This document shows positions 41,685 through 50,235 of a stretch of DNA of 64,000 nucleotides, piece by piece. This stretch comes from Pseudochelatococcus sp047501465 (GTDB lineage: Bacteria; Pseudomonadota; Alphaproteobacteria; Rhizobiales; Beijerinckiaceae). The position numbers were made by a program, and so were the translations under genes. Location: positions 1,116,001 through 1,180,000 of the forward strand of contig NZ_JAZDRL010000002.1 of assembly GCF_047501465.1 (NCBI RefSeq), in the 5' to 3' direction. Below the pieces are notes generated by a model, which saw only the letters and a list, made by a program, of their open reading frames with translations, was not told the DNA's origin and did no database searches. Every line of letters starts with the position of its first letter. The stretch's first letter is position 1.

Positions 41685-42383
41685 ATGTCTATGTATGATT
41701 CCATCAGACAGGTGCTGACCCCCATCCATAAGGAGGGCTATCCCTTCATTGCGATTGCGGCTGTTGCATCGCTGGTTCTGGGGCAAATGTGGGAGCCGTT
41801 GGGCTGGCTTGGTCTGGTGATCACGCTGTGGGTTTGCTACTTCTTCCGCGATCCTGAACGGCAAACGCCGGTGCGCAGTGGGCTTGTGGTATCGCCCGCT
41901 GATGGTCGTGTTAGCTCCATCGCTGAAGTGCTGCCACCGCCAGAACTTGAACTGGGCGATGCACCGCTGCGCCGGATATCAATCTTCATGAATGTGTTCG
42001 ACTGCCACGTGAACCGCAGCCCGGTTGATGGTGTGATTGAACGCATCGTTTACACGCCCGGTATCTTCATTAATGCTGATCTCGACAAGGCCAGTGAGGA
42101 TAATGAGCGCAATGGCCTTGTCATCGTTACGGGCGAAACCCGGGTCGGTGTGGTGCAGATTGCCGGTCTGATTGCTCGGCGTATTGTCTCGTTCGTGCGT
42201 GAAACCGATGCATTGCTAGCAGGTGAGCGCTTCGGCCTGATCCGCTTTGGCTCGCGCGTTGATGTCTATCTGCCACTTCATGTGCAGCCGCTTGTTGGTC
42301 TTGGTCAGCGTGCAGTTGCGGGTGAAACGGTGCTTGCAGATCTTACGGGCACCGAGCCTGCACGCGAATACCGCTGCGCTTGA
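41685..42383 (+). CDS. psd: phosphatidylserine decarboxylase
   Basis: A 232-residue short-type proenzyme that makes phosphatidylethanolamine. One or two membrane helices lie at about 20-55. VVSPADGRVSSIAEV, FMNVFDCHVNRSPVDGVIER and YTPGIFINADLDKASEDNER lead to the self-cleavage site RFGSRVDVYLP, where the Gly-Ser bond breaks and Ser (about 190) becomes the pyruvoyl group. It is followed by pssA, giving the last two steps of phosphatidylethanolamine synthesis. Two hairpins sit between the genes. An ATG two codons later is also possible. Confidence 0.94.
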   Translation: MSMYDSIRQVLTPIHKEGYPFIAIAAVASLVLGQMWEPLGWLGLVITLWVCYFFRDPERQTPVRSGLVVSPADGRVSSIAEVLPPPELELGDAPLRRISIFMNVFDCHVNRSPVDGVIERIVYTPGIFINADLDKASEDNERNGLVIVTGETRVGVVQIAGLIARRIVSFVRETDALLAGERFGLIRFGSRVDVYLPLHVQPLVGLGQRAVAGETVLADLTGTEPAREYRCA

Positions 42384-42391
42384 TACTTGCT

Positions 42392-42455
42392 AGCCCTGCG
42401 GCTTATAGCGCAGGGCTCGGAGCAAAATAGATTCAAGCTGATCAATATTTTGCTC
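42392..42455 (+). terminator. tandem hairpins after psd
   Basis: Hairpin one has arms AGCCCTGCG and CGCAGGGCT (42392-42417). Hairpin two has arms GAGCAAAATA and TATTTTGCTC (42420-42455). Both are perfect. They may end or attenuate transcription between psd and pssA. Confidence 0.6.
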
Positions 42456-42576
42456 TAGCTCTTTGTTTGTGCATCAGATTTATGCCACAAGTGGCGATCA
42501 CTTATAGGCTTGGTGCAATAGGCAATGACGGCTTAATCGTTTTCTGGCCTTGGCCCGTGGTGTATAGATAGCGCGC

Positions 42577-43428
42577 ATGAGTGATTTGTTTCCGCCTTTC
42601 ATTCCCGATCCTGAAGAGCCACGGCGCCGGCGTTTCCGTCCGATCCCGTTGCGTCTTCTTGTGCCTAATGTCATCACGCTACTGGCGCTGTGCCTTGGCC
42701 TGACAGCAATACGCATGGCGATAGAATCGCGGCTGGATATTGCTGTTTTCGCCATCCTTCTTGCAGCAGTGCTTGATGCTGCGGATGGACGGGTTGCGCG
42801 CATGCTGAAGGGCACTTCGCGCTTCGGAGCTGAGCTTGATTCGCTGTCTGACTTCGTGAATTTTGGCGTTGCACCAGCATTGCTGCTCTACACATTCATT
42901 CTGGATGAGATGAAGTCGCTCGGCTGGATTGCGGCAATGGTCTATGCCATTGCCGCTGCTTTACGACTGGCACGTTTCAATGTCATGCTGGATGATCCTG
43001 AGCGACCGGATTGGCAGAAGAACTATTTTGTTGGCATGGCTGCACCTGCGGGCGCGTTAACAGTGCTTTTGCCAATATATCTTCATTTTATTGTATGGCC
43101 AGTATCGGAGGTCGCAGCGCCTGTCGTTGCTATTTATACGGTTTTCATCGGCTTGTTGATGGTTAGCCGCATTCCGACATTTTCTGGCAAAACGCTGGGG
43201 CAGCGGGTGGCACGAGACATGGTGCTGCCGTTATTTGTGCTGGTAGTACTGGTCGCGGCATTGCTGGTAAGTTTCACATTCCATGTGCTGGCGATTATTA
43301 CGCTTGTCTATCTCGTGTCACTACCATTTGGCGTGATACGTTACCGGGCGCTGGATCGTGCCCACTCCGAGCAAGTCGCTGCAACCGCGGGTGTGCCAGA
43401 AGAGAAGGCTGAATTAGGGGATCAGTAA
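42577..43428 (+). CDS. pssA: CDP-diacylglycerol--serine O-phosphatidyltransferase
   Basis: A 283-residue membrane enzyme of the CDP-alcohol phosphatidyltransferase family. The catalytic motif D-G-x2-A-R-x8-G-x3-D-x3-D is seen in LDAADGRVARMLKGTSRFGA followed by ELDSLSDFVNFGVAPALLLY. About seven to eight hydrophobic helices follow. It makes phosphatidylserine from CDP-diacylglycerol and serine, the substrate of the upstream Psd. The psd-pssA order is normal for Rhizobiales. Confidence 0.94.
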   Translation: MSDLFPPFIPDPEEPRRRRFRPIPLRLLVPNVITLLALCLGLTAIRMAIESRLDIAVFAILLAAVLDAADGRVARMLKGTSRFGAELDSLSDFVNFGVAPALLLYTFILDEMKSLGWIAAMVYAIAAALRLARFNVMLDDPERPDWQKNYFVGMAAPAGALTVLLPIYLHFIVWPVSEVAAPVVAIYTVFIGLLMVSRIPTFSGKTLGQRVARDMVLPLFVLVVLVAALLVSFTFHVLAIITLVYLVSLPFGVIRYRALDRAHSEQVAATAGVPEEKAELGDQ

Positions 43429-43462
43429 GATTTTGCCTAAACCTTAAGTGTTTGGTTGAAGA

Positions 43463-43837
43463 TTACTTTCCCAAAAATCCTTTTGCCGCGAGGCGTTTGG
43501 CATTAGCTCTCACGCGCCTTCGGGCAGGGGTTGCGCTAACACTGGCGATGCTCATTATCTTATCTGGTAATTGTTTTGGATTGACTCTTCCAAAGGTCAT
43601 ATCAATCCATAATCTCTGCCATGCTTGCGCTGCGACCACGCTTCCCTCCATGATGGCTGCGGCTTTTTCTGTAAATGCGCGCATGGTTTCTGCGCTCATG
43701 GGATGACTTGGATCAAGCGTATCATAGAGGAACATTGGCCATCTGAACGCGATTGTGGTTGCTGTATCCCGTGCAGTTTCAGCCGATTGCGATAATCGAG
43801 TGGGAGTCATATAGGGAAAGAATTGCTTGGGAAACAT
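43463..43837 (-). CDS. hypothetical, possibly phasin-like protein
   Basis: A 124-residue protein beginning MFPKQFFPYMTPTRLSQSAE. The middle is amphipathic helix (MSAETMRAFTEKAAAIMEGS, then VVAAQAWQRLWIDMTFGRVN) and the C-terminus is strongly basic (ARRRVRANAKRLAAKGFLGK). This design resembles phasins and other polyhydroxyalkanoate-granule proteins, but I cannot prove that. It has no signal peptide. It is convergent with pssA. Confidence 0.55.
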   Translation of the reverse strand: MFPKQFFPYMTPTRLSQSAETARDTATTIAFRWPMFLYDTLDPSHPMSAETMRAFTEKAAAIMEGSVVAAQAWQRLWIDMTFGRVNPKQLPDKIMSIASVSATPARRRVRANAKRLAAKGFLGK

Positions 43838-44179
43838 GGAGAATTCTGCCTTCTGCGAGCGATCGGTTAGAATGAGCTGATTCTATTTTGATTTATCTTT
43901 TTATTTACTTGATTTCCTGACGATTGATTATGTCACTCATCGATTGGGCATTTGTTGATATAGCAACCCTTTCCGTTATCGTTTGTTCCGTGTTAAAGCG
44001 CCTTCGGTTGCTCTTTGCGCTATGATAGTGCGAAAGGGACTTTGGGTGTGGATTGTCTGTTGTCTTTTGGCAAAATGGGTACAAACCAACATATTTTATA
44101 GCGCATATAAAAAACGCATCAGATGTCTTCTCAGGATGATTTCTTATGGTGCGTTGGCAAAAGGTTTCAGGAGAGGTCC

Positions 44180-44875
44180 TTGAGCGATATCATCACGCCG
44201 CAGGCGCAAAAGGCAGTCCATGCAGAGGTTTCAGAAAAGGCTGCTGTGAAGCCGCAGCTTATTCTGGCATCGGCCTCACCCCGGCGCCTGGCACTGCTTG
44301 AGCAGGTTGGCGTAAAGCCAGATTTTTTATTGCCAGCAGAAATTGATGAAACGCCTCGTAAGGGCGAAAAACCCCGTGATTATGCGCGTCGTGTTGCCAT
44401 ATCCAAGGCGCAAGCCGTCCATGCCCTGCTTAAATCGCCTGCCGGTATTGGAAGTGATGTGCGGGAGGCATATATCATTGCGGCGGATACAGTTGTGGCT
44501 GTTGGGCGTCGCATATTGCCGAAAGCAGAGGTTACGGATGAGGCGGAAGATTGCTTGCGCCTCTTATCCGGGCGCGCGCATCGCGTATACACTGCCTTGT
44601 CGGTGATTACTCCTAATGGCAAGGAGCGCGATCGGGTTATTGAGACGCGCGTGCGTTTTAAGAACCTTTCTCGCGTTGAAATGGATGGCTATCTCGCGAG
44701 TGGTGAATGGCGTGGTAAAGCTGGCGGCTATGCGATTCAGGGGCTAGCGGGTTCGTTCGTCGTTAAATTGGTGGGGGCTTACTCAGCGGTGGTGGGGCTA
44801 CCACTCTATGAAACAGTTGCGCTGCTGTCAGGAGAAGGTTTTCCAGTGCATTCGCAATGGCTCAACCAGGAATAA
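44180..44875 (+). CDS. Maf-family nucleotide pyrophosphatase
   Basis: A 231-residue Maf protein. Signatures are LILASASPRRLALLEQVGV, EIDETPRKGEKPRDYARRVA, YIIAADTVVAVGRRILPKA, RLLSGRAHRVYTALSVITPN and GKAGGYAIQGLAGSFVVKLV with SAVVGLPLYETVALL. Maf enzymes hydrolyse non-canonical or surplus nucleoside triphosphates (dTTP/UTP type by motif). The TTG at 44180 is chosen because AGGAGAGG ends four bases before it; the in-frame ATG at 44123 has no site and adds unrelated residues. maf-yacG-tRNA-Phe is a conserved order. Confidence 0.9.
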   Translation: MSDIITPQAQKAVHAEVSEKAAVKPQLILASASPRRLALLEQVGVKPDFLLPAEIDETPRKGEKPRDYARRVAISKAQAVHALLKSPAGIGSDVREAYIIAADTVVAVGRRILPKAEVTDEAEDCLRLLSGRAHRVYTALSVITPNGKERDRVIETRVRFKNLSRVEMDGYLASGEWRGKAGGYAIQGLAGSFVVKLVGAYSAVVGLPLYETVALLSGEGFPVHSQWLNQE

Positions 44876-44924
44876 CTATTTTGGCCAAACCGGCGGATAA
44901 GAGAAGCTCAAGGACAGGTACACG

Positions 44925-45116
44925 ATGTCAGATGCAGTGAATGACAACGATTCATCGCAATCGCCATTCGGAAAGTGCCCCATTTGCGCCAAACCAAGCG
45001 AAGAGCGCTGGCACCCCTTTTGCTCACGCCGCTGCGCTGATGTTGATTTGCACCGCTGGCTTTCGGGAAATTATGCTATTCCAGTGACCGAGCCGGGTGA
45101 TGATGAAGAAGGTTGA
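44925..45116 (+). CDS. yacG: DNA gyrase inhibitor YacG (zinc ribbon)
   Basis: A 63-residue zinc-binding protein with CPICAKPSEERWHPFCSRRC, giving four Cys ligands, then ADVDLHRWLSGNYAIPV and an acidic C-terminus. E. coli YacG binds GyrB and inhibits gyrase. Size and motif are standard. It follows maf by 49 bases. Confidence 0.93.
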   Translation: MSDAVNDNDSSQSPFGKCPICAKPSEERWHPFCSRRCADVDLHRWLSGNYAIPVTEPGDDEEG

Positions 45117-45263
45117 GATCAATAAGTTAGTCTGAGTTGTTGAGAATGATTACAGCCTGTGGACAACGCTGCTTTTATCACTTGCAGCCCGCTAGACATC
45201 AAAACGTGATGCATCTATAACGACCTGACCGCGGGGAGATAAGCTTTTCACTTTCCCGCCGAT

Positions 45264-45339
45264 GCCCGGATAGCTCAGTTGGTAGAGCATGCGACTGAAA
45301 ATCGCAGTGTCGCTGGTTCGATCCCGGCTCCGGGCACCA
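45264..45339 (+). tRNA. tRNA-Phe (GAA)
   Basis: A 76-base cloverleaf with acceptor stem GCCCGGA/TCCGGGC, D-loop TAGCTCAGTTGGTAGAGC, anticodon loop CTGAAAA (GAA), T-arm GGTTCGATCC and an encoded CCA. The integrase gene of a mobile element begins about 70 bases downstream, facing it, so its 3' end is the likely attachment site. Confidence 0.97.
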
Positions 45340-45412
45340 CTAAACGTTTTTATCCTTAAAAATCAACAGTTTGAGTTAGGTGCGGGAAACACCTTAAAAA
45401 GGTGCGGGTAAT

Positions 45413-46411
45413 TCACGCAGAGGTATGGTCTGGCAGGACTGTTTCTTCGGTTCCCGTGAATTTATCCATTGCCTTCGCAGCCATAACACGCTGACGTGCT
45501 GACTTCGTATAGCGATCAATCTCCTTTGTTGTATGGCCGGTAATAGCCATGATCTCACGATCTGTGCAGCCCAATTCAGCAAGCCTTGATGCCGCTGCCT
45601 TACTCCAGCCATGAGCCCGTCCGGGGACGCCTGCTTCAATGCACTGATCTCGAAACCAATTACCAAAACCATTGGCAGTAAATGGCTTCCCTTGCTGTGT
45701 CGTCAACCAGGCTGTACCCGTGCATGGTGTTGAATCGATGATCCTTTGCAAAGCCGGAATGATGGGTAATGATAGTGTGATCGGATTCCGGTTGCGGTTT
45801 TTGAACTGGGTAAAATGTAGCCACCCATCCTTTACCATTGCCGGACCAAAAGACACGATATCTGAACGGCGTTGTCCAGTGTAAAGCATTAGAGCCAAGG
45901 CTAAACGAGGCTTAGAGCCAATCGGATGTTGCGCTTCGAATTGCTCAACTTCTTCGATTGTCCAGGCATGGTGGCCATCTCCTTCTTGACGAAAATACTT
46001 TACATCGCGAGCGGGATTGATCTTCAGGCTCGGATAGGCAGCTTCCAGGCCAAATGAAAACAAGCGACGTAATGCTTTCAATATGCCGTTAGCTGCACCT
46101 GGTCTATCAGCGTGTTCATCGCGAATAGCCCTAACATGCCGAGGTTCCATCATAGCAACGGGACGCTCACCATATGGGGGCTTGTTCCGCGATATATCAG
46201 CACCCGCTTCACACAGTTTGTCGAGCACTAACCGCCTGACATACTGAGTGCGAGTGTCGAGTTCGCGCTTAAATTCAGCTGATTTGTAATACATTACAAC
46301 CAAATCTCTCAGTGTCCCGCCTTTAGGGGGTAGAGTTCGATTATTCCGATTGGTGATAATCGGTATAATGCCTTTTGAGACATTGCTGTATTCCGCAACA
46401 AATTCGGCCAA
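45413..46411 (-). pseudogene. tyrosine recombinase/integrase, inactivated
   Basis: A 332-residue integrase frame beside tRNA-Phe, oriented toward it. The first catalytic Arg is in MLYTGQRRSDIV (about 181), TGH in MAITGHTTKEID (His about 293) and the nucleophile Tyr at about 301 (RYTKSA). The HxxR box, normally HGLRK, reads HGWSK, so the second catalytic Arg is Ser (about 270). The frame also continues upstream past its only start (a TTG) into RHDKICYYYREGKGKRVRLR, a typical integrase N-terminus with no start codon. A start MEFKNLIKGK lies in another frame, joined by a one-base slip in an A-run near 46490. The enzyme is probably dead. Confidence 0.8.
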
Positions 46412-46621
46412 TCCGAATTCAGCCCGCAGGCGGACACGCTTGCCCTTGCCTTCGCGGTAGTAGTAGCAAATTTTGTCATGGCGGTTTTTCCCTTAATCAA
46501 GTTCTTGAATTCCATAGAATCACCATTCAGTCCCACGGATTCTCAGTTTCGGAACCGCCATTAGGGAATGCTTCGAAAAAAATATCTGGTTTTCCCCCTG
46601 AAAAGTGATCCTTCTTGAAGT

Positions 46622-46930
46622 ATGGCTATTGAGCCGAGGAAGTATATTGAAATGGCAGGGAAAAGAGACAAGGCATAAGAGATCGTCACGAAGCTGCGTC
46701 AGGTTGACGTGCTGAATGCGCAGGGAAAATCGATGGCGGAGGTGATCCGGTCGATAGGCGTGACGGAAGTTACATACTACCGGTGGCGGTCTGAATACGG
46801 CGGTTTGAAGGGCGACCAGGTCAAGCGGCTGAAAGAACTGGAAGCAGAGAATACCCGGCTCCGGCGTGCGGTTTCCGATCTCATGCTGGACAAGATGATT
46901 TTGGCGGAGGCCGCCAAGGGAAACTTCTAA
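46622..46930 (+). pseudogene. IS3-family transposase OrfA with internal stop
   Basis: An HTH protein that would read MAGKRDKA, stop, EIVTKLRQVDVLNAQGKSMA and so on in one frame, with a TAA codon at 46676-46678 inside the conserved start. The rest has the IS3 helix-turn-helix SIGVTEVTYYRWRSEYGGL and leucine-zipper region LKELEAENTRLRRAVSDLML. Downstream GTG codons could restart a truncated form, but it would lack the N-terminal DNA-binding residues. Confidence 0.8.
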
Positions 46931-47812
46931 GCCCCGCCCGCCGCCGCGCCTGCGTGGATCATGTCATCGAGGAACTGGGCGTGCCCGAGAGACGGGCCTG
47001 CCGGGTTTTCGGGCAGCATCGTTCGATGCAGCGCAAGATCGCCAAGACCCCGGATGATGAAGCGGAATTGACCGCCGACATCACGGCGCTCGCTTTCCAG
47101 TATGGCCGCTATGGCTATCGCCGCATCACTGCCGATGCTGCACCAGGCTGGCTGGATCGTGAACGTCAAGCGGGTCGAACGCATCTGGCGGCGGGAGGGG
47201 CTGAAGGTGCCGCACAGGCAACCCAAACGCGGTCGGCTGTGGTTGAACGACAGCTCGTGTGTCCGGCTTCGACCGGAATGCCCCAATCATGTCTGGTCCT
47301 ACGACTTCGTCGAGGATCGCACACACAATGGCAGGAAAATCCGCATGCTCAATGTTATCGACGAGTTCACCCGCGAATGCATTGCCATCAGGGTCGAGAG
47401 AAAGCTGAAGGCCGTCGATGTCATCGACGTGCTTTCCGACCTGTTCATCCTGCGCGGCGTCCCGGCGCATATTCGTTCTGACAACGGCCCGGAGTTCATC
47501 GCCAAGGCATTACGGGAGTGGATCGCGGCGGTGGGAGCCAGGACGGCCTACATCATGCCGGGCAGTCCGTGGGAAAACGGCTATTGCGAGAGCTTCAATT
47601 CGAAGCTCCGAGACGAACTGCTCAACGGTGAAATCTTCTACACGCTCAAGCAGGAAAAGATCATCATCGAAAACTGGCGACGTCACTATAACACCGTGCG
47701 GCCCCACTCATCGCTGGGCTACAAGCCACCATCCCCCGAAACAACCACTTGGCCTCGCCAGAACGGAACGGCTTCAACACCAGCGGTGGCCAGCAGGCCA
47801 AGCATGCACTAA
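46930..47812 (+). pseudogene. IS3-family transposase OrfB with frameshift
   Basis: The integrase-type transposase of the element. The first part reads DHVIEELGVPERRACRVFGQ to FQYGRYGYRRITA. One extra base at about 47131-47134 moves the rest to another frame, which continues MLHQAGWIVNVKRVERIWRR and keeps the DDE residues: Asp in HVWSYDFVEDRT, Asp in IRSDNGPEF and Glu in NGYCESFNSKLRDE. It ends NTVRPHSSLGYKPPSPE. The catalytic core is intact but detached from its N-terminus. Confidence 0.85.
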
Positions 47813-47846
47813 CATTCCAACCGGATCACCCCATGGGGGAAGACCA

Positions 47847-48362
47847 ATGCAGATCACGCAAGCGCAAGCTGACAAGTTGCTGATGGATGACCTTGCCCGA
47901 TTTGAGCGCGCCGTTGATCAAGGCGTGAAGGTTCCGCTCACGGATAACCAGTTTGGTGCATTGGTGTCGGTCGCCTTCAATGTTGGCGTAGCTGCATTCG
48001 AGAAGTTCGCGCTGCTGCGAACGCTTAACGTGGGTGATTATAATTCAGTGCCGTCCGAGCACGCGCGCTGGGTCAATGCGGGGGGCAGGTGATTACAAGG
48101 GCTGCTGAATCGTCGCGCCGCTGAAGCCGGCCTTTGGGTAACAGGTGTATTCGTTTCTTCTGTTCCTGTTGTTGCTGCGCCTTTGAAGCCCCCACTTGTG
48201 GCAGGCGAGAACTTGGCTGCTGTTGGTAGCGTGCTGTCATCGGTTGCTGTTGCATCAAGCTCTTCTGGCCTATTGCAATGGGCATTGGCTGCAGTTTTGG
48301 TGGCCACTGTTGGGGCAGGGCTATATTTCCTGGCGCGTCGCTACATGGAGGCACGTGCATAA
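47847..48362 (+). pseudogene. phage lysozyme (GH24 type), truncated and frameshifted
   Basis: The right side of a phage endolysin begins directly at the IS end. ITQAQADKLLMDDLARFERA and LTDNQFGALVSVAFNVGVAA match the lysozyme core, with HARWVNAGG just before a stop at 48090. A shift near 48087 and a second near 48103 restore LLNRRAAEAGLWVTG, and a C-terminal membrane helix follows (LLQWALAAVLVATVGAGLYF). The N-terminal part with the catalytic Glu is absent on the other side of the IS. It is a remnant of a prophage or gene transfer agent lysis cassette. Confidence 0.8.
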
Positions 48363-48600
48363 TGACCGCTATTGCCACCATTTGGGCCGTTCTTTCATCG
48401 TGGGTTGGCTTGGTTGCGATGTCGCTATTGGCGTGTGGCATATCGCAACCAATCAGACTGAAGAACGCTGCGATGCTGTCACTGTTCGCGCTGAACTGGC
48501 CATTGTGCAGGTTGATCTGGTGGTTGCCTATAAGGCTGAGAACAAAGCCAATAAGCGGGCTGAAAGCCTTTCCATTACAGCCAAATTCAATCCTACATGA
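48362..48600 (+). pseudogene. small phage-type membrane protein, frameshifted
   Basis: The ATG overlaps the lysozyme stop (TAATG). One frame gives the membrane start MTAIATIWAVLSSWVGLVA; another gives AIGVWHIATNQTEERCDAVT and VAYKAENKANKRAESLS. An 8-base insertion near 48415-48430, with an imperfectly repeated TTGC/TCGC context, would explain the switch. A one-helix protein with a charged helical tail after a lysozyme suggests a spanin- or holin-like gene, but that is inference from position. Confidence 0.5.
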
Positions 48601-48699
48601 GTCTATCTATTCAAATGAATTGATATTTTGCTACATTTTGCTAAGATTGTTTTGCTCAAGTGTTATTTTTTATCCATATTTTTTATTAAAGAGATAGAA

Positions 48700-49448
48700 A
48701 TGGTAGATACGTCACATTTCCGGACCACTTCGTCGCAGATGTTAGAGCCTGATGCTTATTCTCCTCAGTCCAATAGTGAGGAGGTTCCCGTGTTTTCTGT
48801 GCCCGCTCCCGTGGCGGGGGCGTTGATCGTAAATGCTGCAAGTGCTCCTGAGGGGCTGGATTCTAGAGTACTCAATAGCCTCTTGCCTGAAACGCGTATT
48901 GGCGACCATCCGAGGACCTCCGTACTGCAGTGATCAATGGCTTCTCCGCTACATCGCCTGAGGCGCATGATGCTGTCTTTCTCAACGAAATCAAGGGGTT
49001 AACGCGGGGTATTTTCATGTTATAAGGATCAACAGTTTATCGCCTACAGCGCTACAACTGTTTGGTGCTAACGTGTTCAACGGTCTCTTGGATAAAGAGC
49101 TTGGTGCGCTTGAAGGCCAACTATTGATGGCATTGCCCGATGCTGAATTTGATAAGCTGGATGACCGTGTTTTCAAAAACATGGGGGGATGAAGGCTTCT
49201 TACTAGGTGCATTGCTAAGCTTCATTGATCTTCAACCCAATATCAGCATGTTTGAAGCTAATACTAATTACAATGGAAAGATCAAGACAGCTTCCGACCG
49301 TATGGAGCTTAGATATAATTCCAGGCAAATGGAATACGATCTCCCAGATATCACACTTGATGCTATAAAGGCTCTCGAAAACGGCATGTATGCACCTGTT
49401 GAAAGGATGAAAGCGATTGCGGAAAAGATGGCTCCTGATAAAAAATAA
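48700..49448 (+). pseudogene. orphan gene broken by at least three frameshifts
   Basis: Four open segments in three frames read as one protein of about 245 residues. They are MVDTSHFRTTSSQMLEPDAY to LLPETRIGDH; EDLRTAVINGFSATSPEAHD to LTRGIF; INSLSPTALQLFGANVFNGL to DDRVFKNMG; and GDEGFLLGALLSFIDLQPNI to MKAIAEKMAPDKK. The switches lie near 48908, near 49020 and in a G-run at 49183-49188. No family is recognised. The N-terminus is polar and Ser/Thr/Pro-rich and has no signal peptide, like the neighbouring 510-residue orphan. Base composition is lower in GC than the core. Confidence 0.55.
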
Positions 49449-50235
49449 CCTAGGCTTAAATATAACTCCTATCGACTCTGTTCAGCGCAACCCGGATCAT
49501 CTGGGTTGCTCCCCTAATATGAACATTGGCTCCTGATTAGCTAAAAGGAACTTGGCTTTTGATAAGGGCGCCGCTCATGAGCGCCGCTTTTACCGTCGCT
49601 CATCTGGCCTCTATTCATGCAGCCTCCATAACCGCATAAGTGAACCGCCTTGGGGTTTCGAGCAGGTCGAGAATATGGAGATTGGCCGATTTGATGCATA
49701 CCTCGCAGGCTAGAGGCTTTTGGATTTATAATTTCACACTCCATTAGCTAGCCTCATTATTTACTCTGCCTGTTCTGGTGGCTTGCTTTCGCTTTCGTCC
49801 ATTCAATTATTGGTTGGCTCAGTGAACTATCAGAGAATTTTCCTATGATGAAGGAATGTGCGGGAAACCCAATTTAATCGTCTCGACATCGCTATGCAGG
49901 GCCAATCGAACGGCTTGTTATTAATATGCATGGTGACAATTATCATCTGATGCCCGAAGTGCCATTGGAATTTGTTCATCAAGTGAGCTAAATTGAATTA
50001 GCTTAATAGAATATAATGCTGAAACAGCTCGTTTATAAATGGAGAATCATACATATGAATAATACATCCTGTAGTATAGACCTGAATTCTATGGAGTGCC
50101 GGTTTATATTTATTGTTTCTTGAATAAAGAAGAATGCCTTTCTGATTAAGAACTGACATCTTAAGTATCTGGCAGAATAAGTAAAATTATTTTGTTATTT
50201 TAAGCATTCGAAGGCTATAAATCGAGAGTAACTCT
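49449..50235. other. AT-rich intergenic region of the island
   Basis: About 790 bases with no supported gene. It holds a hairpin GCAACCC/GGGTTGC at 49486-49508 and a GGCGC/GCGCC hairpin at 49567-49585 followed by a T-run, which may be a terminator. The last 250 bases are very AT-rich and probably contain the promoter of the next gene. Confidence 0.4.

Larger units (their letters stand above)
46587..47846 (+). mobile_element. IS3-family insertion sequence, broken
   Basis: A 1260-base element. The left end starts TGGTTTTCCCCC and the right end finishes GGGGGAAGACCA, the complement of TGGTCTTCCCCC; GTGATCC recurs about 20 bases inside both ends. It carries orfA and orfB of an IS3-type transposase, both damaged. 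The three bases outside the ends (ATC and ATG) do not match, so there is no clear target duplication. The right end abuts a lysozyme gene that lacks its N-terminal part, so a deletion next to the insertion is likely. Confidence 0.85.

Noticed and set aside
46309..46536. Separate 75-residue gene (MGLNGDSMEFKNLIKGK...) upstream of the integrase
   Set aside because: Its last two thirds overlap the conserved integrase coding sequence in another frame; only its start is likely real, as the detached N-terminus of the integrase.
48362..49448. Sequencing error as the sole cause of the island frameshifts
   Set aside because: I saw no broken core gene in the rest of the window, and not all breaks are in homopolymers, so decay is more likely; error at the G-run alone cannot be excluded.
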